DNA of 64,000 nt from Novosphingobium pokkalii (GCF_014652855.1 NZ_BMZP01000008.1:124001-188000); one strand, 5' to 3'; shown: positions 8,415 to 18,229, counted from the first letter of the stretch. Numbers and translations: made by a program. The notes: generated from the letters alone by a model not told the origin.

Positions 8415-10399
8415 GCCGCCAGGCGCGCGCTTTCACCAAACAGGCGCGGCACTCGCACTTGCGTGACAAAGCCCTCCGCGCTCTGGGCAAAGCGGATTTC
8501 TCCGCCGTGGGCACGCGCGATCGAGCGGCATACGGCCAGGCCCAGCCCGCTGCCAGGCTTGCCAGAGCGGCGCGCGGCCTCGCTGCGATAGAATGGCTCG
8601 AACACCTGCTCGCGATCCTCCTCGGGAATGCCAGGCCCGGCATCGACGATCTCGGCCACGACCTCGTCTTCCTCCGCCCGCACTCTCACCTTGGCGCTCT
8701 GCCCGTATTTGACCACGTTTTCCAGCAAGTTGTCGAGCAGGCGGCGAATCTGCACCGGATCGACTTCCACCGCCATCGGCGCTGCGGGTTCAGCCGTCAC
8801 CGCACCGCCGATAAGGCGCGCGTCTTCCACGCTCGCTGCCACCAGTTGCCCCAGATCGACCACGTGACGCGGCCCGGGGGTAGAAGCATCGCGGATGAAG
8901 GCAATCACCTGGCTGATCATCGCCTCCATCTCGATCACTTCCTTGAGCAGCCCCTCGCGCTGGTCATCCGGCACGTTTTCGAGCCGGAAGCGCAAACGGG
9001 TGAGCGGTGTGCGCAGGTCATGGCTGATCGCCCCGACCATCGCGGTCCGATCGTCCACGAACGCGCGCAGGCGATTGCGCATCTGGTTGAAGGCATGGGC
9101 CGCCCGGCCGATCTCGGCCGGACCGGACAGCGGCAGGATCGTTGCGGCCGGATCCCGCCCAAGCGTTTCGGCCGCGCGGGCAAAGCCTTCCAGCGGGCGC
9201 ACGATGCGCCGCGCAAACAGCCACGCCAGCGGACTGACGATCGCCAGCGACAGCAGGAACCACAGCGCCACCTGGCGCTGCCAGCGGTTGGGGAATGCTT
9301 CGGCACGGGGCGCGACAACAGTCCAGCGACCATCGGCGCCGCGCACGGCGGCAATGAAATCACCCTCGATGAACGGCGGCGTGGCCATTGCCAGCCAGCC
9401 GCCCTGCGGACCGGTGCGGAAGGGAATGGGCTGTGGCGCGGCGACCGCAACCGCCGCCGGCGGACGCGCCGCAGCCGGTGCGGCCGGCAGTGCGGGACCG
9501 GAACCGTTGCCGCCGCTGCGCGGTGGCTGCAACGCCTGCGGCGCCGCGGATGTGGCTGCGGCAACCGGGACAGGATTGGCTGCCCCAGCGGCCTTGCGGA
9601 CAGGCAGGCCACCCCCTACGCCAGACGGCACGGCCGGCACCGGCGCCGGGATCAGCAAAGCGCCGGGCATGCCGTTGGGCAAGGCGAGCGGCGCTGCCCC
9701 GACCGCAGTGGGTGGGGGCGTACCGCCTGCGGCGGTGGCCGATCCGCGTGATGCTCCTCCGCCCCCGGTGGGATTGGCCGGCGTACTGGGCGATGCGCCC
9801 GCAGGCGCGTGGCCCCCCGGCACGCCACCCCGGCCGCCTCCGGGCATACCGCCAGGCATGCCACCCCCGGGAAAGCCACCACCGCCCGGCATGCCGCCGG
9901 GTGCTCCCGCAGGAAAGCCGCCGCCCGGAAAGCCGCCATTGGGTGGCGCTCCCTGGGCGTGCGCGGTGCCCACCATCCAGTCCGCCGGCCAGGCTTGCAA
10001 CGCGCGCCGATCGGCCTGGGCGGCCACGCCAGGACGGCCGGCCGGCACGGCAATGCCGCCCACCGGCAGTTGCGTGTAGAACGCCAGCATCACATCCTTG
10101 CTTTGACGGTGCAGACGCGCGGCGAGCGCATCGCGCGTGGCCGGTGCCACCAGCCAGCCGGCGCCACCGATATCGGGCGGCCCAGACAGTTGCGCACGCT
10201 CCAGCCGGGCGGAAAGGCCGTTGCCAGACAATCCCTGCACAACCTCGTCCAACGACCAGCGCGCCTGCGGACGCGGCGGAAACAGCACGGTCAGCCCCAG
10301 CGTCACCGCCTGCGCCGCCACCAGCGCACAGACCAGCAGGGCCATGAGTTGCAAGCCCAGCGGCAGCCCGGCGCGCGGGCGGATCAGGGGAAGCTTCAT
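8411..10399 (-). CDS. Sensor histidine kinase with long Gly/Pro-rich periplasmic domain
   Basis: A 662-residue inner-membrane kinase. TM1 is about residues 11-36. The periplasmic part, about 300 residues, has an unusual low-complexity stretch of repeated PGGG/MPGGG units (about 160-205) and an Ala/Pro-rich stretch after it. TM2 precedes a HAMP domain (ARRIVRPLEGF). The catalytic core is complete: SHDLRTPLTRL with phospho-accepting His460, N-box DNLLENVVKYG, G1 VDAGPGIPEED, and GSGLGLAV. I chose ATG 10399 (AAGGA upstream on the minus strand); the frame is open further back to 10528. It lies 40 bp after virB11 in the same direction. The only response regulator in view is at 18358, at the other end of the virB operon. 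Confidence 0.92.
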   Translation of the reverse strand: MKLPLIRPRAGLPLGLQLMALLVCALVAAQAVTLGLTVLFPPRPQARWSLDEVVQGLSGNGLSARLERAQLSGPPDIGGAGWLVAPATRDALAARLHRQSKDVMLAFYTQLPVGGIAVPAGRPGVAAQADRRALQAWPADWMVGTAHAQGAPPNGGFPGGGFPAGAPGGMPGGGGFPGGGMPGGMPGGGRGGVPGGHAPAGASPSTPANPTGGGGASRGSATAAGGTPPPTAVGAAPLALPNGMPGALLIPAPVPAVPSGVGGGLPVRKAAGAANPVPVAAATSAAPQALQPPRSGGNGSGPALPAAPAAARPPAAVAVAAPQPIPFRTGPQGGWLAMATPPFIEGDFIAAVRGADGRWTVVAPRAEAFPNRWQRQVALWFLLSLAIVSPLAWLFARRIVRPLEGFARAAETLGRDPAATILPLSGPAEIGRAAHAFNQMRNRLRAFVDDRTAMVGAISHDLRTPLTRLRFRLENVPDDQREGLLKEVIEMEAMISQVIAFIRDASTPGPRHVVDLGQLVAASVEDARLIGGAVTAEPAAPMAVEVDPVQIRRLLDNLLENVVKYGQSAKVRVRAEEDEVVAEIVDAGPGIPEEDREQVFEPFYRSEAARRSGKPGSGLGLAVCRSIARAHGGEIRFAQSAEGFVTQVRVPRLFGESARLAA

Positions 10400-10439
10400 C
10401 GTGCGGTCCTTGCTGCCTGCGCCATTGTCGTATCCGTCA

Positions 10440-11405
10440 TCATGCCATTTGCGCGACCAAGTCGCGGGCCAGAGCCATCCCGGTGATCGCCCGGCGTCCG
10501 TCCTGCCGGCCAAGGTGAACCACAACATCGATCACTTGCGCGGCATAATGCAAGGTCTCGCGCCGTGCGAGGCCCAGCCCGGCCTGCATCACCAGCAGGG
10601 CAAGCTGCTCCAGCGCCCCCGCGCAACTGTTGGCGTGGATCGTCGTGAACGATCCGGGATGCCCGGTGTTGATCGCGCGCAGGAACGTGATCGCCTCTGC
10701 CCCGCGCAATTCGCCCAGCACGATGCGATCGGGCCGCAGACGCAGCGCTGCGCGCAACAGCGCATCTGTATCGACCTGCGCTTCGCCCAGTTCGCCGCGC
10801 ACCGCCACCAGCCCCAGCGCATTGGGCTGGATGATGCGGATTTCCGGCGTATCTTCCACCACCAGCACGCGATCGTCGCCCGGCACTTGCGCCAGCAGGG
10901 CGTTGAGAAACGTGGTCTTTCCGCTCGACGTGCCTCCCGCGATCAGCACGGTGCGCCGCGCCGCCACGGCCTCTGCCAGCCAGCCGAGCGGATCGCTGGC
11001 CATGCCGGCGGTGTCGGGCGGGTGGGCCTGCATCAGCGCCCCTTGCGGCGCCCAGGCCGACAGCGGCAGATCGACCACGCGGTGGCGGCGGATGGCCATG
11101 GCCCAGCCGCCGCGCGTTGCCGGTGGGCCCACGAACTGGATGCGCGCGCCATCGGGCAGCGTCGCGCCCAGCAGCGGCTGCGCGCGGTTCACGCCCTGGT
11201 GGCTGATCCGCGCCACCTGTTCGGCCAGCCGCCGCAAGGCGCGGTCGTCCAGCGCCGGCACGGCGTGGCACTCCATCGGCCCCGCCCCGGCCGCCTCTAT
11301 CCAGACCTGGCCTGGCTGGTTGACCATGACTTCCGATACGTCCGCCCGCGCCAGGAACGGGTGCAGCGGGGCCAGGGCTGCCGCCAGGACCGGATCGTCG
11401 ATCAC
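10440..11405 (-). CDS. virB11: Type IV secretion ATPase VirB11
   Basis: VirB11 is the hexameric AAA-type traffic ATPase at the cytoplasmic base of type IV secretion systems. The 321-residue protein shows Walker A AGGTSSGKTTFLN, the Asp box VVEDTPEI, the Walker B region VLGELRGAEA and the His-box region NTGHPGSFTTIHAN. The start is GTG at 11405, which overlaps the virB10 stop by four bases (GTGA). The frame is open well upstream of this, but that part only shadows virB10. Length is normal. Confidence 0.95.
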   Translation of the reverse strand: MIDDPVLAAALAPLHPFLARADVSEVMVNQPGQVWIEAAGAGPMECHAVPALDDRALRRLAEQVARISHQGVNRAQPLLGATLPDGARIQFVGPPATRGGWAMAIRRHRVVDLPLSAWAPQGALMQAHPPDTAGMASDPLGWLAEAVAARRTVLIAGGTSSGKTTFLNALLAQVPGDDRVLVVEDTPEIRIIQPNALGLVAVRGELGEAQVDTDALLRAALRLRPDRIVLGELRGAEAITFLRAINTGHPGSFTTIHANSCAGALEQLALLVMQAGLGLARRETLHYAAQVIDVVVHLGRQDGRRAITGMALARDLVAQMA

Positions 11406-12478
11406 CGGCTCACCGTGGAAAAATCCAGGTCTCGCGCGGTGAACACGCGGATCGGCTGGCCTTGCGCAACATGCACCGTGGGCGGGATCTGCGCATCGCG
11501 CTGCGCCGCCACCGAAGCCGCGCTCGATCCATTGGTGGACACCAGTACACTCGCGCTGCTTCCAGCCAGCGCGCCCAGCCCACTGATCACCGACAGCATG
11601 GTGGCCGCGCCAAACCGCTTGAAGAAATGATTGTCCACCTTGCCGGAAAAGCCGGACTGGCCATTGTATTCCACCCCTGGCGAAGCCAGCGCCACGCTCA
11701 CCCCGTCGGGCCGGATCAGCCGCGTCCACATCACATAGGCGCGGGTCTGCCCGGCAGCGAGGCCGCTCTTGTATTGCCCGATCAGGCGCGAGGAACGCGG
11801 TATCAGCACGCGCCGCCCGTCAAAGCTTTTCACATCCTGGCTCACCACGGCGCGGACATAGCCGGGCAGATCGCTGTCGATCGCGGTTTCCAGGATCGCC
11901 GGGATCAAGGTGCCCTGGGTCACCGTGTTGGTCAGGTCGGCAATGCGCGTGGCGCTGGCGGTGTCGACGCCGGCATTGCCCACGCGCGCGCCAAACGCCT
12001 CGTTCTCGGTCAGGCTCTGGGCCGGACCGGCGGGCGTGTTCCCGGTTATCGCCGCCCCGCCGGCCGCGCGCGGCATCACTTCGGGGGCGGGCGTGTCATA
12101 GACCATGACCGGCGCCGCCCCGGGATCCGGCGCCAGGCTGGCAGGCATGCGATCGAGCGCGGCCTGCTGCGCCGCCGTGGGTGGCAGCGGCGGCGGTGCG
12201 GCGCTGGCCGAGGTCGGGGCGGGCGCAATCGGGGAAGACAAGGCAGGTAGCGGTGCCGTGGCCGTCGGCGCGGGCGCAACGGCGGCGGTCTCGCTGCGGC
12301 CGTGCAGCGTGAAGAACGTCAACCCACCCAGCGCCAGCGCCATGGCCACGCCCGCAAGCAGCCCGCCGCGATCCTTGCCGATGGCACTGCCGGCCACCAC
12401 CGGAAAGGCATTGCGGCTGGCCTGTGCCAAGCTGTCGGCGTCCATCTCGGCGCGGGGATCGGAAAGGGTTTCGGTCAT
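11402..12478 (-). CDS. virB10: Type IV secretion protein VirB10
   Basis: VirB10 spans from the inner membrane to the outer-membrane core complex. The 358-residue protein has a short cytoplasmic N-terminus, one transmembrane helix (LLAGVAMALALGGLTFF, about residues 40-58), a Pro/Ala-rich periplasmic linker, and the conserved C-terminal TrbI domain with LTNTVTQGTLIPAILETAI, GRRVLIPRSSRLIGQY and VDNHFFKRFGAA. ATG 12478 overlaps the virB9 stop by ATGA. Somewhat short but complete. Confidence 0.95.
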   Translation of the reverse strand: MTETLSDPRAEMDADSLAQASRNAFPVVAGSAIGKDRGGLLAGVAMALALGGLTFFTLHGRSETAAVAPAPTATAPLPALSSPIAPAPTSASAAPPPLPPTAAQQAALDRMPASLAPDPGAAPVMVYDTPAPEVMPRAAGGAAITGNTPAGPAQSLTENEAFGARVGNAGVDTASATRIADLTNTVTQGTLIPAILETAIDSDLPGYVRAVVSQDVKSFDGRRVLIPRSSRLIGQYKSGLAAGQTRAYVMWTRLIRPDGVSVALASPGVEYNGQSGFSGKVDNHFFKRFGAATMLSVISGLGALAGSSASVLVSTNGSSAASVAAQRDAQIPPTVHVAQGQPIRVFTARDLDFSTVSR

Positions 12479-13371
12479 GGCGCGGACTCTTGCGGCGGAA
12501 CGGGCGAAGCCTTGGGGGCTGGCGCTGCGGGGGCAGCACCGGCAGGCCCCGGTTCGGGTGCAGCCAGGGCTAGCGGCGGTGTCGGTGTCTCGGCCATCGG
12601 CGCGTCTCGCTCCAGCCAGGCCTCTTCCTTGCCCGATCGCAGCACCAGCACGGCATGGCCGCCATCGACCACCAGATAATCGCCCTGGCTGGTATAGTTG
12701 ACCGGCCCTTCGGCCTGCTGGCGGGCCTTGGCGCCCTTGCCGGCGGGCACGCCGCCCGGCGCGGGGGCGAGCACGGCGGGCAGATCGCGGCCCTTGGGCC
12801 AGGCCAGATAGACTGCATGCCCATCGTCGAACACCCGATCGGGCAGCAGCGCCCGGGCACCGCGCTGCCGCCAACCGAAATGGAACGTCGCAGGATCGAG
12901 CACGGGATTGGCCGGCTGGGCCGGTTCGGCCGGGGTCAGCGCGGCGGCGGGCATCGCCGGCGGCTGTGGCGGCGGGTCGTCGGGATAGGAAAAGCGCAAC
13001 AGGAACAGCGGCTCCCTGCCCAGCCCCACGTGGAGGGCAAACAGGTAGATGTGGCGATCGGTGATCACCGTCATGTTGGTGGGCGCGGCCCGCGCGCTGG
13101 TCGGCTTGACGAACACGCGGTCGGCCCGCCGGTTGGGCGTGATCTGCCAATGGGCGGAGCTGCCGACGGCGATGTTTTCCACCTGCTCGCCTTCGGCAAA
13201 GGCGATCGTGGCTTCATAGCCCGGCCGCGCCGCCACCGGGATGACCGCGTTTTCGTGAAAGGCGAGCAATTGCACGCGCGGATCGGCCTGCGCCGCATCG
13301 GGCGCGGCGGCGAGCGACATCAAGGCAAAGCCCAAAGCACGGCGGATGGCGGGAGTGGGCAGGCGGATCAT
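12475..13371 (-). CDS. virB9: Type IV secretion protein VirB9
   Basis: VirB9 is the outer-membrane-side core component that binds VirB10 and normally VirB7. The 298-residue protein has a signal peptide ending near AAQAD. The N-terminal domain includes VIPVAARPGYEATIAFAEGE and the segment VFVKPTSARAAPTNMTVITD. The CTX-like C-terminal domain includes GQGDYLVV-type sequence (SQGDYLVVDGGHAV). A Pro/Ala-rich tail follows. No lipobox is seen and no virB7 reading frame was found beside it. ATG 13371 overlaps the virB6 stop by ATGA. Confidence 0.93.
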   Translation of the reverse strand: MIRLPTPAIRRALGFALMSLAAAPDAAQADPRVQLLAFHENAVIPVAARPGYEATIAFAEGEQVENIAVGSSAHWQITPNRRADRVFVKPTSARAAPTNMTVITDRHIYLFALHVGLGREPLFLLRFSYPDDPPPQPPAMPAAALTPAEPAQPANPVLDPATFHFGWRQRGARALLPDRVFDDGHAVYLAWPKGRDLPAVLAPAPGGVPAGKGAKARQQAEGPVNYTSQGDYLVVDGGHAVLVLRSGKEEAWLERDAPMAETPTPPLALAAPEPGPAGAAPAAPAPKASPVPPQESAP

Positions 13372-14525
13372 CGCGAGGTCTCCACCGCATTCAGGCTGCG
13401 GCCCAGTGCCTGGGCGCGGTTGACGCCCGATGGCAGGGCGGGCTGGCCCGGCGGCGGCATGATGGCGGAACGGGAAGACGGCGGGGCGGCTGGCAGGGCA
13501 ATGACGGCCGGTGGGGCCAGCGCGGCGAGGATGGCGTGAACACGCGGATCGCGCGGCGGTGTGTTCTGCGGGCCGGCAACGGAAGTGGGCCCACCCTGCC
13601 CCGGCACGAAGGTCGGCGGCGCGACGCCGGGCGGCATGGCGCGTGGTGCCGCCTCGCCTCTTTCCCCCAGCCAGGGCGCGACGAGGGCGCCCAGCCGCCA
13701 GCCGGAAACCAGCGTGGTCGCCACTTTCAGCACCATGATCATCAGCGCGCAATGCACCGCCGCCACCAGGAACACGGCGGTGGCGCTGCGCATGTCGACG
13801 TCGCCCGCGCCAAGATCGGCCACCACCGGATCGGCCATGGCCAGCGCGCCAGCCCCGATCAGCACCGTGAACAGCGGCACCAGCGCGAACAGCACGGCCC
13901 CTTTGACCCAGCCTTCGAACAGCCCGCGCGTGCCCGAAAACAGCGCCAGGATAAGGAATACCGGGCCCACTGCCAGCAGCGCCGCCAGCGCGATCCGGCT
14001 GGTGACGAGCACGCCCACCGTGCCCAGCAGCAGGAGCATCGCCGCATAGGACAGCATGTCTCCGGGCGTGGTGCCCTTGGCGTCGCCCTGGGCGGCATGG
14101 GCGCGCTCGGCCGCCTCGCTCACCGCATCGAACAACTGGTCGAGATGCTGGGCAAAAGCATGCGAAGCACTCCCCCGCGTGCCCAGCACCAGGCCCGCCA
14201 CCTGGTCCGGCCCGCCCGAAAGCAGCGCCCAGACCACGTTCTGATAGGCCATCCACGATGTCGCAAAAGTCAGCGCCAGGCCCAGCGCCATCATCCGCGG
14301 ACTCAGGCTCGACAACCCCAGCGAGACGCGGCCGGTCATCAACCCGATGGCCATGAGCGCAACATAGATCGTCAGCCCCATGGTCAGGGCCACGGTCAAG
14401 CCGCCATGGCTGCCGAACAGGCGGGCAAAGGCATCGGCCGTGGCATGGGCCGAAAGGCAATCGACCGCGTCGAGTGCCGATGCGATCGTGCCGCCATCCT
14501 GGGTTGAGATCGCCGGGCAGCTCAT
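13368..14525 (-). CDS. virB6: Type IV secretion polytopic membrane protein VirB6/TrbL
   Basis: VirB6 is the polytopic inner-membrane channel component. The 385-residue protein has at least six hydrophobic segments, including LTMGLTIYVALMAIGLM, MLLLLGTVGVLV, ALAALLAVGPVFLILALF and AVLFALVPLFTVLIGAGAL, followed by a Pro-rich cytoplasmic tail. The GPVFLILALF...LFEGWVKG segment is typical of the TrbL/VirB6 family. ATG 14525 overlaps the virB4 stop by ATGA; the frame remains open to 14594 without a better start. Confidence 0.92.
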   Translation of the reverse strand: MSCPAISTQDGGTIASALDAVDCLSAHATADAFARLFGSHGGLTVALTMGLTIYVALMAIGLMTGRVSLGLSSLSPRMMALGLALTFATSWMAYQNVVWALLSGGPDQVAGLVLGTRGSASHAFAQHLDQLFDAVSEAAERAHAAQGDAKGTTPGDMLSYAAMLLLLGTVGVLVTSRIALAALLAVGPVFLILALFSGTRGLFEGWVKGAVLFALVPLFTVLIGAGALAMADPVVADLGAGDVDMRSATAVFLVAAVHCALMIMVLKVATTLVSGWRLGALVAPWLGERGEAAPRAMPPGVAPPTFVPGQGGPTSVAGPQNTPPRDPRVHAILAALAPPAVIALPAAPPSSRSAIMPPPGQPALPSGVNRAQALGRSLNAVETSR

Positions 14526-16933
14526 TCCGCAGCCTCCGCCACAACGGCTGGCACCATGTCCGGCCAGGCCGTGCCGGTCAGCGCCGGCAACCACAACGCG
14601 GGATCATCGCCCAGTTGCGCCCGCAGGGCATCGAGCCGGCGCACGCTGGCCTCTCGCCCCGACAGCACGGTGAGGATTTCCGGGCTGCCCGCCAGATCGA
14701 GCCGCGCCAGCACCGAGGCATTGGCATGGCGCACCAGGAAGCAGCGGCTCTGTGCCGGCAGCGCGCGGATCAGGTCCACCTCGTGCGCGGTCAGGCCGAA
14801 ACCCAGACCGTAATCCTCGAAGCGGGCGCGCGAATTGGGCGTGAAGATCATCGTCGCGGTCTGCTCCACCAGCGCGGTGGCGATGCGGCTGTCGAGCGCG
14901 TCACGCGCGCTTTGCGTGGCAAAGCCGACGATGGCATTGCGCTTGCGCAGGGTCTTGAGCCAGTCGCGGATGCGCTCGGCAAAGACGGCATCGTCCAGCG
15001 CTTTCCACCCTTCGTCGATCAGCAGCATCGTGGGAGTACCGTCCAGCCGCTCTTCCACGCGGTGAAACAGATACATCATCGCCGGGGTGCGCAGGATAGG
15101 CAGATCGAGCAGCCGGGTCATGTCGAAGCCCAGCGTGCGCGCGGCGATATCCAGCCGGTCCTGCACGTTGTCGAACAGCCAGGCATGTGGCCCCTCGCCC
15201 ACCCAGGGCGCCAGGCGGCTGGCCAGGTCGCCCGCCTCGGGCCGCGCCTGCCCGGCCAGGTGATCGGCCAGGAAACGCAGGCGGCGCAGATGCGGCGGCC
15301 CATCGTGCAGCGCCTCAAGCGCATCGGCAATGCGCGCGCGTTCGGTCGCGCTCTCGGCCTGGACCAGGCAGGCCACCAAGTCGCGCTGAAACGCGCGGTT
15401 GGCCGGCGTGTCGGCCAGGGCCAGCGGGTTGAACCCGGTCGCCTCGCCCGGAATCAGCCGGGTATAGTGCGCGCCCATCGCCCGCAGGAAGATCTCCGCG
15501 CCCCGGTCCTTGTCGAAGAACACCATGCGCGGCGCCACTTTCTGCGCCTGGGCCGCCAGGAAGTTGAGCACGACCGTCTTGCCCGAACCGGATGGCCCGA
15601 TCACGGTAAAATTGCCCAGGTCGGCGCGGTGGAAATTGAAGAAGAACGGCGTCGCGCTGGTGGTTTCCAACACCGTGATCGCCTGGCCTCAGTGGTTGCC
15701 CTGTGCCTGCCCCATCGGAAAGCCGTGGAGCGAGAGGAACCCGGCGGCGTTGGCCGTGGAAATCAGCGCGCGGCGCACGGCATAGCTTTCATTGCCGGGA
15801 AACTGCGCCCAGAATGCCGGCTCCAGGTTCACATCCTCGCGCACCGCGATCGCGCCCAGATCGGCCAGCGCATTCATCGCCGCCGCGCTGGCGCCTTCCA
15901 GCGCGGGCAGGCTCTCGGCCCGCACCATCACGCTCAGGTGATGGTCGCCAAACCCGGTAGAACCCGCACCCAGGGCATCGCGCGCGGCGTGCATCTGCGC
16001 GCGCTCGGCCAAGGCTTCCTCGTCGGCCGATTTCAACCGACGCAGCGCCAGGTCGATCCGCTCGCGCGCAATCTGCCGGTCGGCGGGGGCAAAGGTTTCG
16101 GTCAGCACCAGTTCGTGAGGCAGGCGCAGCAGCGCATCGACCATACCTGCGCGGGTGGTGTCGGGATAATCCTTCAGGCTGATCATCGCGGCAAAGTCGC
16201 GGCCGCTTGATCGCCGCGTCTCGATCGCCTCCAGCCCGAACGACACGCGCGCGTAGGGCAGGTGATGGCCCAGGTCAGGTTGAACATCGCCCGGGCCATC
16301 GGGCAGCGCCACCCCGCGCCATTCGCCATTGTAGAGCGCAGACAGCAACGCCAGCGGCTCAGACCAGCGCGCCCCGCCCTGCACCACCGTGCCCAGCACC
16401 CGCGCACCATAGCCGCCCAGCGCGCCCAGCAGGGCCGCGCAGGCGCTGTCCAGTTCCCGCCGCGCGCGGGCTTCATCGGCCGCCGCGCCGCGCGCCTTGC
16501 GTCCCAGCCACTCCAGCCAGCCGGCCTTGCCGCGCGCCGGGCGGCGCACCAGCGTCAGCACCTGTTCGTTCACGAACAGCGGCGTGGCGGACAGCCGCGC
16601 GCGCCAGGCCGCATCCACCGCCGCGCAAAACGGATCGGGGAAATCCGCCTCGAGCGCGGCCGCCACGCGCCGCCGCACGACATGGTGATAGACCACGAAG
16701 CGCGCGTCGAGCACGCTGCGCAGCGTCGTCTCGCGCACGGCCAGCATGTGGTCGAGCTGTTCGGCGTCTTCGGTCTCGAACGGCAGACCTTCGACACGGA
16801 TCATCTGCATCAGGCTGCCATCGCGCAAGGCCAGCGTCGCCGCGTCGAGATGCCGCGCATAGGGCAGCCGGTCTCCGGCTCGCGCCTCGCGCCGCGCCCA
16901 GGCGGCGGGGCCTTTCCAGCCAGCGCCGCTCAT
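14522..16933 (-). pseudogene. virB4: virB4, type IV secretion ATPase, split by an in-frame TGA
   Basis: VirB4 is the essential, largest ATPase of type IV secretion. The frame from ATG 16933 runs 804 codons but codon 415 (15691-15689) is TGA. The sequence before it ends HGFPMGQAQGNH and after it continues GQAITVLETTSATPFFFNFH in the same frame. Most VirB4 proteins have Trp here (GNxWG), so a single TGG-to-TGA change explains it. The N-terminal half (15689-16933, 414 residues) has the CagE/VirB4 domain. The C-terminal half (14522-15673, potential GTG restart) has Walker A GPSGSGKT and MLLIDEGWKAL. The rest is undamaged. A base-call error, a recent nonsense mutation or readthrough are all possible. 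Confidence 0.88.
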
Positions 16934-17214
16934 GGCGCGTAACTGTTGCAGCCCCAGCGGCGCCAGTTGCGCACACGGGGGCAGCGGCTGACCCGCACCA
17001 GCCACAGATCGAACACGCGCGGCTCGCGCAGCGCGGTGACATAGCCCAGCCCATGCACGACCAGCGCGATCGGCAGGGACAGGAAGCTGTGGGTGATCAG
17101 GAACGCCTCGGTCGTGACGGCCATGTTGATGACGAAGAAGGAAAACGTCACCCCGGCAAACATCTGCGGGCGGGTGAGCGCGCGGAACACCGGCGCCTGG
17201 GCCAGGCCGGCCAT
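16930..17214 (-). CDS. virB3: Type IV secretion protein VirB3
   Basis: VirB3 is a small inner-membrane subunit that associates with VirB4 and VirB6. The 94-residue protein has the family opening PVFRALTRPQMFAGV, two closely spaced hydrophobic helices (VTFSFFVINMAV and LPIALVVHGLGYVTAL) and the cytoplasmic RVFDLWLVRV segment. ATGA overlap with virB4 at 16930-16933; virB2 ends 6 bp upstream. Confidence 0.93.
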   Translation of the reverse strand: MAGLAQAPVFRALTRPQMFAGVTFSFFVINMAVTTEAFLITHSFLSLPIALVVHGLGYVTALREPRVFDLWLVRVSRCPRVRNWRRWGCNSYAP

Positions 17215-17220
17215 CGCCGC

Positions 17221-17535
17221 TCAGCCCGCCGCACCGGCGGCAGACTGGATGCCCGCCACGATGGCCGCCGAACCGAACAGGATGAAGCAGCCCATGATCA
17301 CCGTGGCGCCAAAGCGCCAGTTGAGGCGGCCGGTCAGCATCATGAAGCCGACCATGGCCACCGCGATCACCGCCACAGTGGTGGCAACCTGCCCCAGCAG
17401 GGTGTCCCGCAACCAGCCCAGCGCCGAAACGATCGGACCGGAGCCTGCCGGGCCACCACCGGCGGCGCGGGCCGGCTCGGCCAGGGCCATCAGCGGCAGG
17501 GCAGAAAACAGCAAGCGACGGGAAAGAACGGTCAT
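17221..17535 (-). CDS. virB2: Type IV secretion pilin VirB2/TrbC
   Basis: VirB2 is the major subunit of the secretion pilus. The 104-residue precursor has a signal peptide (MTVLSRRLLFSALPLMALAEPARA) and two hydrophobic helices, TTVAVIAVAMVGFMMLTG and GATVIMGCFILFGSAAIVAGI, as in TrbC/VirB2 pilins. ATG 17535 overlaps the virB1 stop by ATGA. The frame is open further upstream only as a shadow of virB1. Confidence 0.94.
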   Translation of the reverse strand: MTVLSRRLLFSALPLMALAEPARAAGGGPAGSGPIVSALGWLRDTLLGQVATTVAVIAVAMVGFMMLTGRLNWRFGATVIMGCFILFGSAAIVAGIQSAAGAAG

Positions 17536-18206
17536 CGGGACACTCCGGCAAGATTGGCGTTGAGCCGGCCCATCACGGCACGGACATAAGCGCGGGTTTC
17601 GGCAATGGCCGGGATGCCACCGGCACGGGCGACCCGCTCCGGCCCGGCGTTGTAGGCGGCCAGGGCCCATTCGATATTGCCGTCGAACCGGTCGAGCAGG
17701 CTCTTGAGATAGCGCGCACTGGCCCGCAGGTTGGCCACGGGATCGCGCGGGTTCACGCCCAGCGTGCGCGCGGTGCCGGGCATCAGTTGCCCCAGCCCGA
17801 CAGCCCCCGCCGAAGACACCGCCTGCGGGCGCCAGCGGCTTTCCTGCCAGACCAGCGCCTCCAGCAGCGCGGGGCTGATCGCCGCGCCTTCCGCCGCCGC
17901 GCGCAGATGCTCGCGCCACGCGGCCGGCGAAAGGCTGGCACCCGCTTGCGTCAGGGCCTCCACTTGCGATCCGAAGGGCAGAGCAGCGGGTTCGGGGCCG
18001 TCACCGGGCTGGGCGGCTGCGACATCGACTCCAGCCCAGTGAACGGCCCCTGCACCACTGCGTGCCCTCATCGTGCCGCCAGCGGTGATCTCGTAGACAT
18101 CCGCCCGGGCCGCGTGCGGCAGTGCAAGCAGGGCCGGAAGGGAGAGACCGGCCAGCGCCCACGCCTGGCGGCGCGGCCCGGAGAAGATTCGATGTCGCAT
18201 GGCCAT
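17532..18206 (-). CDS. virB1: VirB1-like lytic transglycosylase
   Basis: VirB1 cleaves peptidoglycan locally so that the secretion channel can be assembled. The 224-residue protein has a signal peptide (cleavage near ARAD), then an SLT domain in the second half. Its motifs are WQESRWRP with catalytic Glu, SSAGAVGLGQLMPGTA, and the substrate-groove AYNAG. It is the first gene of the minus-strand operon that runs to 7467. Its start faces the divergent response-regulator gene across 130-150 bp. A second in-frame ATG lies two codons downstream. Confidence 0.92.
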   Translation of the reverse strand: MAMRHRIFSGPRRQAWALAGLSLPALLALPHAARADVYEITAGGTMRARSGAGAVHWAGVDVAAAQPGDGPEPAALPFGSQVEALTQAGASLSPAAWREHLRAAAEGAAISPALLEALVWQESRWRPQAVSSAGAVGLGQLMPGTARTLGVNPRDPVANLRASARYLKSLLDRFDGNIEWALAAYNAGPERVARAGGIPAIAETRAYVRAVMGRLNANLAGVSR

Positions 18207-18229
18207 GGTTTGGCGCCGGGCTGTTGCTC

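Noticed and set aside
15689..15691. TGA decoded as tryptophan or selenocysteine in virB4
   Set aside because: TGA ends most genes here, including the many ATGA overlaps, so it is not reassigned. No selenocysteine insertion structure is evident and the residue is normally Trp, not Cys.
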